Source: Malania oleifera (lineage: Eukaryota > Streptophyta > Magnoliopsida > Santalales > Ximeniaceae). From it: 64,000 nt of DNA. The notes below the pieces were generated by a model. The model was not told the DNA's origin and ran no database searches. It saw nothing but the letters and a program-made list of their open reading frames with translations. Made by a program: the position numbers and the translations under genes. Of this stretch, positions 37,401-46,424 are shown piece by piece. Location of the stretch: assembly GCF_029873635.1 (NCBI RefSeq), contig NC_080419.1:72528597-72592596 (forward strand), given 5' to 3'. Positions within the stretch are counted from its first letter, which is position 1, and each line of letters starts with the position of its first letter.

Positions 37401-40400
37401 AATCCTATACTGTTACTTCTGTTATAGGTGTGGAGGCTAGTTACAAACTTCTTTTTTCTTGGAAAATTTTCTATCAATTTTGGAATTCGTCTGTTGATGA
37501 TGTAAGTTCTAATCTCTTAAAATAGTCAAGTTAATTCACCAGGATTTCTATCTCTGCTCAGTCCACATGCATGTGTAGTTGTCCTTGGTTTTTGTGCTGT
37601 AGGAGTGCCAGAGAAAGTGCCACAAGGAAACTTAGGGCCCATTTAGTTGTGAAAACATTTTTTAGTTCTGCAAAGAACCATAAGAATTTTAGCTTATTTT
37701 TTAGTTTTTCAAGAATCATATTAAAAGGGTAGAAAATGAAGAGTTTGTTTAAATGTGCAAAACAATTTTTTTATTTTTTATTTCTAGATTTCACAATAAT
37801 TATAAAAAAGGCTACTTGTTTTTCAACTTTTCAAAAACTTTAAATTATATAATATAGTATTTGGGATCTTAGATTTTGGGGCTTGAAGTCAGATTTGTGT
37901 GGATTTTGAAGAAATCAATATACATAATCTACATAAATTAAAGTCCAAGATCCGAATTCTATGCTCATATGCAAGATAAGAATTAAAATTCTAGAAAATA
38001 TTAAAAATATGTTTCAACTTTTCTATATAAATTTGGAAAATTGGAAAACAATGTGGCATTTTTGTAATTATATGAAAAATTAGAACGGGAAAGTGCAACT
38101 ATTTCCACAATCAAATAGTGCCAAAATGTTTTATTGTTTTTCATTTATTTCATGCAAATGTTGGAAAATGAAAAATTAGTTTTTTTTTCTTTTGAAAAAC
38201 TAAAATGGTAAAAAATTATTTTCCCCAACTAAATGGGCCCTTACTCTTTCCCAGCATCTATATTTACAAAAAACAACTATTTATTTTTTCAAAATTTCAG
38301 AGCCAGATATGGGGTCCAGTTAGAGCAAGGACCTTTTGGAAGCCGCACAGCAGATTTCCTATGGATGATGATATTTGGAGCCCTTTCATTGCTGGTGTGT
38401 GAAACTTTTGTCTTCTTGGTAGCTTGTTGAGTATTTTTTTTATTTTATGGTTTGAAGTGGCAATTGGCATCTATTGAAGAGCGAAAGGAGGGGGGGAAGA
38501 ATATAGTGAGGATGATAATGATGCAAAAGTTATTCTTTTTACTAATATTTACAAGACATGCATTAATTAAAAATTTGATATGAACACTATTTAATTAAAA
38601 AAAATATTTATTTTGATAATGTTAATAATCTTTTGATATTTTTTTTTTCCATATTTTTCAACTTCAACCGCTTTTTTCTTTCTAGGTTTTGTTGAGTTCA
38701 ATTTGTTATTGCTTTATTTATTTAATGATAAATTTTATGATTATATATTATAATTTTAGAGCTTAGGTTATAGATCTACAGTATATCTTGTTGGTCTAAG
38801 ACTCCAAACTTATTGGATTTTTATTGCTAAACAAATGAAATAGTAGAACTTGTCTAATTTATTGTATTATTTTTATGTATTATGTTCCTCATAGATTAAT
38901 GGAGTATATAATGTATATTGTTTTATAATAATCAATCACATATGTGATAATTGAAAATGTGAAAAAAAAAAATGCATTTAAATTTTTTTTTTTTTTCTAA
39001 ATAGAAGGTAAAATTTATCGTCGTTACTAAACAATGTTAGTAAGTTTAACTAAAGGATTCAAAATCCACTAAAGCTGCGTTCGGGAGCATGAATTTCAGA
39101 CCTTGGATTTGGATAAATTTCAATACAATTTTATATTGCATCTTATATAGAACTAATACAAATCCAAATCTAAGGTCTTCTCCAAACATAAGGTAATTCT
39201 CTTTTTAAGAAGGGCTAAAATGCTGATAAACCAATATACATAATATTATGTGTGCTTGAAAATACTTAAAAGAGTCATTACTCTTGCTTCCCATTATGTA
39301 ACACTTGCTACTCTTCGTGCTATACCTGTTATTGTTAAGCTACCTGCTACTGCTTTTTAACCGTGGTGAACTATATCTTGTGAACACTAAAATATCTTTT
39401 TTCCTCCTGTTGTATTGGCTTTTGGTTGTTTAGGCATTAGCAGCTATTCCTATGTTATGGACTCCCTTCTTGGGAGTTTCTTTAGTATTCATGCTTTTAT
39501 ATGTCTGGAGCAGAGAGTTTCCTAATGCTCAAATCAACATATATGGACTCATTGCGCTTAAGGTATGTAGGTTCTCTACCTATCTGTCTATATGGCTGCA
39601 TCGATGCATCACACATGCTTGCCTACATGCACATGCATGCAGATGCACATAGTCCTGGGTGTGTCTGTATGTGCATGTGTGTGTATGTATCGAAAATTGT
39701 TTTAATTTAATAAAAATCATATTGCTTTCCAATTGCGGCTGTATTGCATTTTATTCAAGTCTATGGGGGATTGAGGGCATTGTGCAAATTTTAGAGTATG
39801 TCCATTGCTGTCTTGCAGGCATTTTATTTGCCATGGGCAATGCTTGCTTTGGATGTCATTTTTGGTTCTTCTATCCTGCCAGACCTTTTGGGAATCATTG
39901 CGGGGCATCTATACTACTTTCTGACAGTGCTGCATCCTCTTGCTGGTGGGAAGAACATATTGAGAACTCCAGCATGGGTGTATCCTTGTTTCTTTTCTCT
40001 TTATAATATTTAACAGGTGACACAAAAAAGCAAAATTAAAAAGTAAAATTTACTGAATAGACACCTGATGGAGGACCATTTGCAGATAAGTTGAGATAAT
40101 CATATTTCGTTTGAAAATTTAGAAATTAAGGATTTTATTCTAGTCTAGGGATATTTGTTTATTTCAGAAATTTTTAATTACTTTGGGATTAGTTTATGAT
40201 TTTTAATTGTTTGGGGTTATTTTTAAGTTTCTAATAGTTTTATCTCAAGAGCTTATTAGTTGCCTATAAATAGAAGCTTATGATAAAAGGCAAGCAGCCT
40301 CTCACGGCAATTTAGTTGCCTCTCTCTCACAGCAGTCTCTCTCTCTCTCTCTCTCTTTCTCCCTCTCCCCTGTATCTATTCTCTCCTCCTTCACACCATC

Positions 40401-41501
40401 TCCTTTGTTTTCTTTTTCTATTATCCTCTTCTGTTTACTCTCTCTCTTCCTATTTTTTTGTGTCTAATATGCATATTTTTCTCTCCTTTTTCTTTTTTGC
40501 TGTCTCCTACATTACATACATATTGTGGTTTTTCTTAACATATGGAGCATAAGCAGGCTATTATGTTGTAGACAATCTGTGCTATAAACCATCGACAGAA
40601 TTGGGGCATTTGCAAATTTCATAGGCCTCATTCTTTGAGATGTAGCAGGCAAGATGGATGTTGAGGGTTATTGTTCTGTAGAAATTAAGCTAGTTTGATT
40701 TTGCTGTCCTCATTTATACCCTCGAAAGATGTAGATATATCACCTTTCTAAATGTTATAAACTGTGGCCCCTGGTTTTTTTTTGCACACTTGTATATGCG
40801 GCCAGGATAATCTGTGAACCATTCTTCTGCTCATGTATGATGATGTTATTTGACGCTTGCTTTACTCTGTTGTTGTCTGGTTCATGCATTTTGGGGGAAA
40901 TCGTGATTGGAACAACTTCATGGTTTATTATTCTTGTTGGTTACTCTGTCCCCTTTGGGTTCCTTTGCGTTCTTCTCATTCTATTTGTTATTCTATTGTT
41001 AGACTTGATATTTGTTGGAAGTTTTTTAAAAATAAAATTTGTTTAGTTCTTAATTCTTTTTTTTTTTTGGTTTGTTCCATTTGCAGCAACTGCATGGACA
41101 ATTTTCCCCATAAGATTATTATTTTTAACTTGCTCTGTAGATTATGGAACGTCCTTCTATGTTCTATCTAGTAGTCGCAGATGCATCCTTAATCATGGTT
41201 CACACAATATCATAATTTGACTTATACAAGTATCTAAGTTTGAATTATACAGCATCACATGCCTACTAAATTTGTGTAAGGCGCAATTGCACAGTTATAC
41301 CCATGAGATTTTCTTACCATGTAAGAAGTTTGTGAAGCTATATTCCCTCCCCTTTTGCAATTGCCTTGACTGAAATGATGCAGGAATAAATTTGTTGCAC
41401 GCTGGGGGTTGGGATATCGGGGAAATGTTCGTGTGCAGCCTCAGCCCGATAGGGCTTCTGGGGCGGCTTTCAGAGGAAGAAGTTACCGGCTTAATGATTG
41501 A
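28435..41501 (+). CDS. DER1: Derlin-1, ER-associated degradation channel component (7 exons)
   Basis: Manual splicing gives exons 28435-28451, 28645-28780, 37428-37501, 38301-38394, 39434-39562, 39819-39979 and 41384-41501. Each is bounded by AG/GT with phase kept, for 729 nt and 242 residues ending in TGA. The protein starts MSSPAEFYNSLPP and ends FRGRSYRLND, matching plant Derlin-1 rather than Derlin-2. It is a multi-pass ER membrane protein of the rhomboid pseudoprotease family. Derlins help move misfolded proteins out of the ER for proteasomal degradation. The two family signatures are present: WR at residues 53-54 and GxxxG (GIIAG) at 175-179. Length is slightly short because the usual glycine-rich C-terminal linker is reduced. 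One oddity is GPFGSRTADF where the family normally has GPFERRTADF. Intron 2 is 8.6 kb and full of transposons. The start is fixed by family homology; exon 1 has only 17 coding bases. Confidence 0.93.
28490..28533. repeat. (TC)n then poly-C tract in Derlin intron 1
   Basis: A simple run of TC dinucleotides followed by about 19 C-rich bases lies inside the 193-bp first intron. It is a likely site of length variation and sequencing error. Confidence 0.85.
29290..30180. mobile_element. Unclassified DNA-transposon-like repeat, copy 1 (intron 2)
   Basis: It aligns by eye with 38,480-39,370 in intron 4: shared blocks include GATAATGATRCAAAA, TTTTGATAAT, ATTTTTCAACTTCAAC and a C-rich tail with repeated 'gttac/gtaac' words. 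The head (gcgactgttacataac) and the inverted tail (gtagcgtaacatagca) look like subterminal inverted repeats of a hAT or Mutator-type non-autonomous element. It includes a (TA)n run at 29,466-29,487. Ends are approximate. Confidence 0.45.
30190..31149 (-). pseudogene. LINE reverse transcriptase, 3' portion (LINE B)
   Basis: On the minus strand it reads L1-type RT blocks: SIQDNILLTRELLHNYH, KLALKMDCRRTCDSV (degenerate) and FIDWVRECITSPSFSLNING. After frame changes come FSTDT, LVLFHNLSGLQAN and WSSVFILPKS down to about 30,190. Frameshifts and stops are frequent. At 31,145-31,149 (gattt) it is interrupted by the copia element, and it resumes at 35,709. Joining the two sides restores the RT reading frame across the junction (NAKFF then KSMDQLGE). 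Confidence 0.8.
32548..33658 (+). mobile_element. 5'-truncated LINE (LINE C) inserted in the copia element
   Basis: The plus strand encodes the C-terminal end of an L1-type ORF2. It has an ALWRQVIEVKYG block (about 32,580), KVKFWQDHWCG (32,740), WKSIWKQKIPSRVAFFVW (33,070) and a zf-RVT zinc-binding motif, CYMCKCNNEAVDHLFIHC (about 33,188-33,243), followed by LLWCLWRERNSRCF. It ends in an A-rich tail (33,640-33,658). The 5' end near 32,548 falls just before the HLGHPS motif of the copia integrase region, showing that the LINE is the younger insertion. A target-site duplication is not obvious. Two or more frame breaks are present. Confidence 0.85.
35432..35443 (-). other. Primer binding site of the copia element
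   Basis: The minus strand reads TGGTGTTAGATC, nine of twelve bases matching the initiator-Met tRNA site, immediately inside the LTR at 35,444. Confidence 0.6.
35709..36620 (-). pseudogene. LINE endonuclease/RT, 5' portion (LINE B)
   Basis: The minus strand carries the apurinic-endonuclease end with ISDHCPAS (about 36,435), then FLNCWASHPDFMDSLKA (about 36,340), a long degenerate linker (KTQIRV, SWLQLGDHKNKL) and the RT entry motif KTLGPDGFNAKFF (about 35,730). It continues into 31,149 once the copia insertion is removed. The upstream endonuclease catalytic blocks are not recognisable, so the copy is 5' decayed or truncated near 36,620. Confidence 0.75.
36621..37427. other. Rest of Derlin intron 2
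   Basis: Intronic sequence with T-rich stretches (37,029-37,095) and a pyrimidine-rich run before the 37,427 acceptor. I see no coding domain. Confidence 0.55.
37635..38240. mobile_element. Tourist-like MITE (PIF/Harbinger type) in Derlin intron 3
   Basis: The terminal inverted repeats begin GGGCCCATTTAGTTG at 37,635 and end CAACTAAATGGGCCC at 38,240. Both ends are flanked by TTA (37,632-37,634; 38,241-38,243), the 3-bp target preferred by PIF/Harbinger elements. The body is 606 bp, AT-rich and non-coding, with further inverted similarity inside the ends (AGTTTTTCAAGAAT versus a TTGAAAAACT block). Confidence 0.88.
38480..39370. mobile_element. Unclassified DNA-transposon-like repeat, copy 2 (intron 4)
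   Basis: This is the diverged partner of 29,290-30,180 in the same orientation. It contains a small insertion-like segment at about 39,078-39,190 with inverted ends (accttggatttgga and tccaaatctaaggt) that itself resembles a roughly 110-bp MITE. Ends are approximate. Confidence 0.45.
40320..40460. repeat. CT-rich low-complexity tract in Derlin intron 6
   Basis: Long pyrimidine-rich sequence with a perfect (TC)n core at about 40,336-40,356. The overlapping open frame here (Ser/Leu/Phe-rich) is a by-product of the composition. Confidence 0.8.
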
Positions 41502-42863
41502 GAGTAATTTTCCAGCATGCCTGAAGCTGTCCATTTTGTATCAATGTGATTGCAGCTCATAGACAGTGGGTCGGACTAGAGAAGCAAATTCGACGTACAC
41601 TGGGAAATCAGAAAGCAGTATCAATCAGAGGGCTGAGAGAATTTATTTGGTGCTTCTTGCATATTTTGCTCAGTTGTAATTGTAACTTAAGAGGCTGGTT
41701 TTCAGTTGGGGCAATCATGTTTTGTTGATGGAAAGAACTTCGTTAGATATAAAATTTGTTTTTTCAAAGGTTTCCACATTCTTTCTTGTATTAATTTGTT
41801 CCTTAATATTGTTTTGGGAGAGAATCAGTTGTGTGGATGATGATCGGTGCTTTTGGCATTTGTTTAATTGTCTGTCGGGCGAGCAAAAAAAGAAATATTT
41901 TCTTCTACTCCATGATTCACATCAGACATTTCTTTAGCAGGTTCAGTCATAAATGTTCTTTGGTTGGAAAAAAAAAAAAGAAAAAGAAATGTAATGGAAT
42001 ATAATTTTATAAACTTTCATATTGTTTTAATGTACTAAAGATTGAGTAAGTTTAATGATTTTTTTGATAGAACGGCATGGTGTTTTCTTTTTTAGAAAAG
42101 AAAAAATTATTAAATGGCTCATCTATTTTTTTTAATCAAATTGCATGAGTATATTTTTCATTTTTTATTTTAAACATAAATTTGTCCTGGCACACGGTGC
42201 TGTCAAAAAATACCTATTTTTTTGGAATAGGTATTTTCTAAAATATGATTGGAATACCTAATCTTTCTTATGACTCTTAGCCCTAGGAATACCAATTCTA
42301 TTCTTGACTCTTGATCTATTCCTAATGGAATAACTATTCTTGTGTTTGGTTCATTTTGGTGATGGTATAGCTACTGCCAAATATGAAATAAGAATTTTTT
42401 AGAATTTTCTTTTAAAAGATTTACAATTGTCCTAACGAATAAATTGGACAAAAAAAGGAATCATATTTCTAGATTCACCTATGACTAAGCAAACATAGCA
42501 TATATGTAGCAATCCAGCAACATAGCACACATACATAAAAGGATCTAATTATATAATATAACTCAATGCAATAAGAAAATAGTATACTCCTTTACTCACA
42601 TTTGAGATTGCAATGTAAATCTTTGAAAAATTACATAGCATAATTATTGCTTTTGTTATCCCTGTACATGCTCACCCTTGGCATGGATCACACAGCAAAC
42701 TATTTTTTTGGTGCTTTAGTAAATACTCACTCATTCATGGAGAGAAGGGATGCATTAAAATTACTTCAAATAAAAAATGTAATTTCTTTTTTAGTTTTTT
42801 TTTTTTTATTTGGTTGAAAAAAAATTCCTTTCTTAAATCAAGGTGTTTTCTACTGTTAAATAG
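41502..42863. other. 3' region of the Derlin gene and intergenic spacer
   Basis: The first ~400 bp probably hold the Derlin 3' UTR. Beyond about 41,960 the sequence is A/T-rich with homopolymer runs. I see no recognisable gene. A short inverted pair (ggaataggtatt at 42,224; ggaataactatt at 42,328) hints at a degraded MITE. Confidence 0.45.
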
Positions 42864-42875
42864 AAGATATGTTAC

Positions 42876-42924
<49 letters not shown>

Positions 42925-43083
42925 TATAGTAAGTTCTTGCAATGGAAAAATTCTCATAAACCTTCATTACTTTATGTAACATATCTTGCATGTGTGATTT
43001 ACTGTCAAACATCCAACATGTTTGCATAACTCTTCATTACTTTATTATAGTAAGTTCTTGCAATGGAAAAATTCTCATAAACC
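42864..43083. repeat. Hairpin around a (TA)n run plus a 35-bp duplication
   Basis: A 17-bp inverted repeat (42,864-42,880, aagatatgttacataaa; 42,971-42,987) encloses a (TA)n microsatellite (42,880-42,928). A 35-bp segment starting agtaagttcttgcaatgg occurs at 42,928-42,962 and again at 43,049-43,083. Confidence 0.75.
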
Positions 43084-43421
43084 AAATCACACATGCACTT
43101 AGTTTCATTTCCAAAATGGCAAACAGACGCATGAAAATGATAGCTGCAGGTGTTCTTAGAGATTGACAGTAAAAGTAAAAGAATAGAAATGCAATCAATA
43201 TTAAGCAAGAGACTACCGTCCTTTTATTCACATTAATAGTTTGGATAAATGATACAACGAAAGGGGACAAAATTTCAACTACAAAATGAAATTCTGAATT
43301 AAATTTTGTAGTGGAAATTTTTCCAAATCAAACCCAAAGAAATATGAGAATAGTTGCTGGTAAAAAGACATGCCAGCGATGGCAAATTTACTTTTACAGC
43401 CATCGAAAGCTAATTTTTCAG

Positions 43422-44468
43422 CTAGATAAGAACCATCAGTGGCTTTTGCACAAAATTACTTCCAGCCCAACAGTGCTTGAACACCCTACAGCTACGGGTG
43501 TCGGAAGCAGGGCAAGTTTTAACTGCCCTGTGGCTTTTCCGGCGACTCATGAACGGCCGCTGGGAACGGAGGCCCTTGTGGAAGGTCCACCATGTGCAAT
43601 TTCCTCCTTCCTGTGGATTATCAACCATTTCAGAATCAGAAGCTGCATATTTTGCCCTGCTGCAGCAATTTCCCCTTAATTCAGAATGATAAGTATCATC
43701 GAGCTTGGCTTTCTTTCTCGAAGTAGTCTCTGCGGATTTCAAATCAGCCGGATGCACTTCCCATCCAGTCATCATATCCTTATCCAACGCAGCTAGGAGG
43801 GTTTCCATTCTCCCATTACCCAATTCCTTTTTAGTCCCATCTTCCAATTCAGGCATCTTGGGTTCAGTAGAATCATACTCCTTCTTGAGAAACCTGCCCC
43901 GATTGCCCACTCCCATTGAAAACATCATCAGACACGGAGCATCATCAAATCCATAGCCATTAGTATTGTCAAAAGAGTGAGTAAGTGATTTAAACCTGCT
44001 CTCATTTCCCATTCCGCAAGAAAGCATAAGCAAACTCATAGCTCCCTCTTCTTCTTCTTCTTCGCCAATCTCATAAGCAGATGAAGAATAATTAAAATCA
44101 ATGAAAGGAGTTGCAGCGATTCTGCACGCTGCCCTCCTCGAACGTTTTCTACGAATCGGAACCAGAGTCTGGCCGTTAGATTGGCCATCAAGAGAAAGGC
44201 CTAGTTTCTGTTGATCTAAACCAATCGATGATCCATTGGTGGCCCTGTATTTGTTGGAGTGGCACCTCATGTGTCCGCACAAAGCTCTCATCGATCGAAA
44301 CCCTTTTCCACAAAATTTACAGAGATTTGGTTGGGATGAAGGCGAAACCCTGTTTTTTGAATTCGAAAACTTGCAGGACTTCTTGGGTTTCTCAGCACGA
44401 ATAGAATTTGAGAATGGTCTCTTCCTCCCCATGTTCCTTTCCAAGAACCTTCCAACATCTTCTTTCAT
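43422..44468 (-). CDS. C2H2 zinc-finger protein, ZAT-like, with one intact finger
   Basis: An intronless 348-residue frame starts at the ATG at 44,468. Near the N-terminus is a basic segment (GRKRP, residues 14-18). One complete plant-type C2H2 finger follows at residues 50-70 (C50, C53, H66, H70) with RALCGH in place of the usual QALGGH helix. A second basic patch RRKRSRR (106-112) is a likely nuclear signal. LGLSL at 89-93 is an LxLxL, EAR-type repression motif. An acidic run and a leucine-rich SLLML segment lie at 136-149. A second finger expected near 291-313 is degenerate: C291 is followed by tryptophans, and only the FHKGL and RKSH313 context remains. Such proteins act in the nucleus as stress or developmental repressors. 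It converges on the Derlin gene. Codon use is intact with no internal stops. It could be a recently decaying paralogue. Confidence 0.8.
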   Translation of the reverse strand: MKEDVGRFLERNMGRKRPFSNSIRAEKPKKSCKFSNSKNRVSPSSQPNLCKFCGKGFRSMRALCGHMRCHSNKYRATNGSSIGLDQQKLGLSLDGQSNGQTLVPIRRKRSRRAACRIAATPFIDFNYSSSAYEIGEEEEEEGAMSLLMLSCGMGNESRFKSLTHSFDNTNGYGFDDAPCLMMFSMGVGNRGRFLKKEYDSTEPKMPELEDGTKKELGNGRMETLLAALDKDMMTGWEVHPADLKSAETTSRKKAKLDDTYHSELRGNCCSRAKYAASDSEMVDNPQEGGNCTWWTFHKGLRSQRPFMSRRKSHRAVKTCPASDTRSCRVFKHCWAGSNFVQKPLMVLI

Positions 44469-45840
44469 CCCGAAAAATTGATCAAGCAGGCAATTTCAAA
44501 TTAATAACAGCAGAGCACATAAGAAATACCAGCAGGAATTAAACACGAGGAATCATAAGAATGGTGAACATCAGAAGCGCAACGGAATCGCAAGCACTGC
44601 CGCTTCGGTTATGCTTCATTAACTCGATGATCGGGGAGCACTGCTGCTTCGTGGGGGTTTGGAATTGCAATTGGAGGAAGCTAGAAACAACATCTCTCTC
44701 TCTCTCTGCTACTCGCCAAACCCCCCCAGTCAAATCTCTCCTCCTCTCTGGATTTTGGCCAAAACCCTAATATGCTCCGCCAATTCCTCTTCCGTTCAAA
44801 TTTGAAATGACGCGCACCTCTCAGCGTCTCTGTTTCTCTTCTGCTCTCTTTGCAACTACAATCTGCATGGAAGCAATTAATATTAGGACATCATCGATCG
44901 CATTCCGAAATGCCGCGTTGCAAAGTGCTGACCTGGCCACGACCACATGGCTCTTTTTGTCACTTAATAATGCAACTGAACTAATTAAGAAAACGTAGCA
45001 TTCCTTAATAGAAACTATTATTGGCTGTGGCTCCTATCCTCCACGGGCAGTAGAGGACCATCATCCTCCGCAGCCCTCACTTCTCTCGGAATTGTCTTTT
45101 CGAAAAAATGAACGGCTGAGATTGAAATAATTTTCTTTTTCTCTTCAAATGACAAAATGATGTCCTTTGCTCTGAATAACATAATTTGGTTTTAACCAAT
45201 TTAATTGATCGGTCAGTTAAGTTTGATTAATTTGTAGTTTGATAATGGGAAAAATGTAATTCGGTTAACCGAATTATCCGAATTTTAATTAATTAATAAT
45301 TAAATCTAAATTATTAAATTATATGATTTTAGGCTAAAGTTCTAAACTTTCAATGTTCCATTCAGTCATTCCCATTTCGGCATACAAATTTTACATTCAT
45401 ATATTTTTTTTTATACTCAATTTTAATTTTATTCAGTTAAATCCGGTTAACCAAATTACTTGATAATTCGGTTTGGTCCGATACAGTTTGGTTAAAAAGC
45501 TCAATTTGGTCGGTTCGGTAATGGGGTGGGGTTAACCGAAAAAATTTCTACTGGATTCCTAACTCCGCCACTGACATTTCTACTGGAGCAGATTTGTTGT
45601 GTGAGCGACGTAGGCATCACTCTTGGGAAAAGGTATATTTCCTCTAAATCTTCAATTTCTTCTTAAATTTTCTGTTAAATCGATGATCAGACACCACTAA
45701 GGGGTCCTAGTCGTGATCGTTGTCATTTTGATGTGAGTAAATTTTCAATTGAGATATTCTAGGCCTCACTCCAAAGCGAGATTGAGATTTGAGAAATTTG
45801 GTAAATCGGTTATATTTGAGGGTATAACCATTTATTTGAA
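44469..45840. other. Upstream region of the zinc-finger gene and spacer
   Basis: The first ~300 bp carry a (CT)n tract (about 44,691-44,709) typical of a plant 5' UTR or promoter for the minus-strand gene. From 45,180 to 45,545 the sequence repeats GGTTAACC-centred words, including a perfect 20-bp palindrome at 45,257-45,276 and further copies at about 45,446 and 45,532. I see no gene. Confidence 0.55.
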
Positions 45841-46424
45841 ATTTATATATACGTGTGTTAACTTTAGTGCAATCCCAAGAGGGGGGGTGAATTGGATATT
45901 TAAAATTTATCACCTAAGTTAAACCAGATAAACAGTATTACTTAACCTAGGGTTTGTTTATGCAAATGTAAACTTAATCATTTACAATATAACATACACG
46001 TACAGTAAGTAAATTGCAGAAATGTAAGTGAACACACACGATATGTTATCGAAGTTCGGCCAACAGTACCTACATCCCTGCCTCTAACTCGCAAGCCAGA
46101 TGATTCCACCAATAGCTCACTTAAGGGTGGAGCGGCACCGTTTACAACCAGATCAAATTAACACAGGGCTAACCTCAACCTTAACCAGGTCAATTAGCGG
46201 GGCTGACCTCAACCTACACTCCTTAACAGGAAGATGCACCTAACTTTCCTAACCGGGTCTAAGCCAATCCGGGACTATTTCAGGGCTAGTCTCCCTCTTC
46301 AGGCCCGTGCCTGGAAATACAACATATGTGTATAAAATTTATACACGAAAATATGCTTCTAGAAAAGCAAATGTGTGATCCAATACAACTCAATCAATAA
46401 AGCAAGCACTAATGATAGAGGCAG
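45841..46424. repeat. Unclassified repeat of retroelement type
   Basis: It opens with CAATCCCAAGAGGGGGGGTG (45,870-45,890) followed by attgg, and continues with a block describing gapped, C-rich sequence (cttcggccaacagtacc, 46,053). I associate such sequence with widespread plant retroelement-derived repeats but cannot assign a family. It stops where the family C LTR homology begins. Confidence 0.35.

Noticed and set aside
38205..38430. Separate small genes around Derlin exon 4
   Set aside because: These frames contain exon 4 plus intron sequence; splice sites and phase tie the exon to DER1.
43477..43956. Plus-strand open frames opposite the zinc-finger gene
   Set aside because: They are antisense shadows of the 348-codon gene; the minus frame has the finger, basic and LxLxL motifs.
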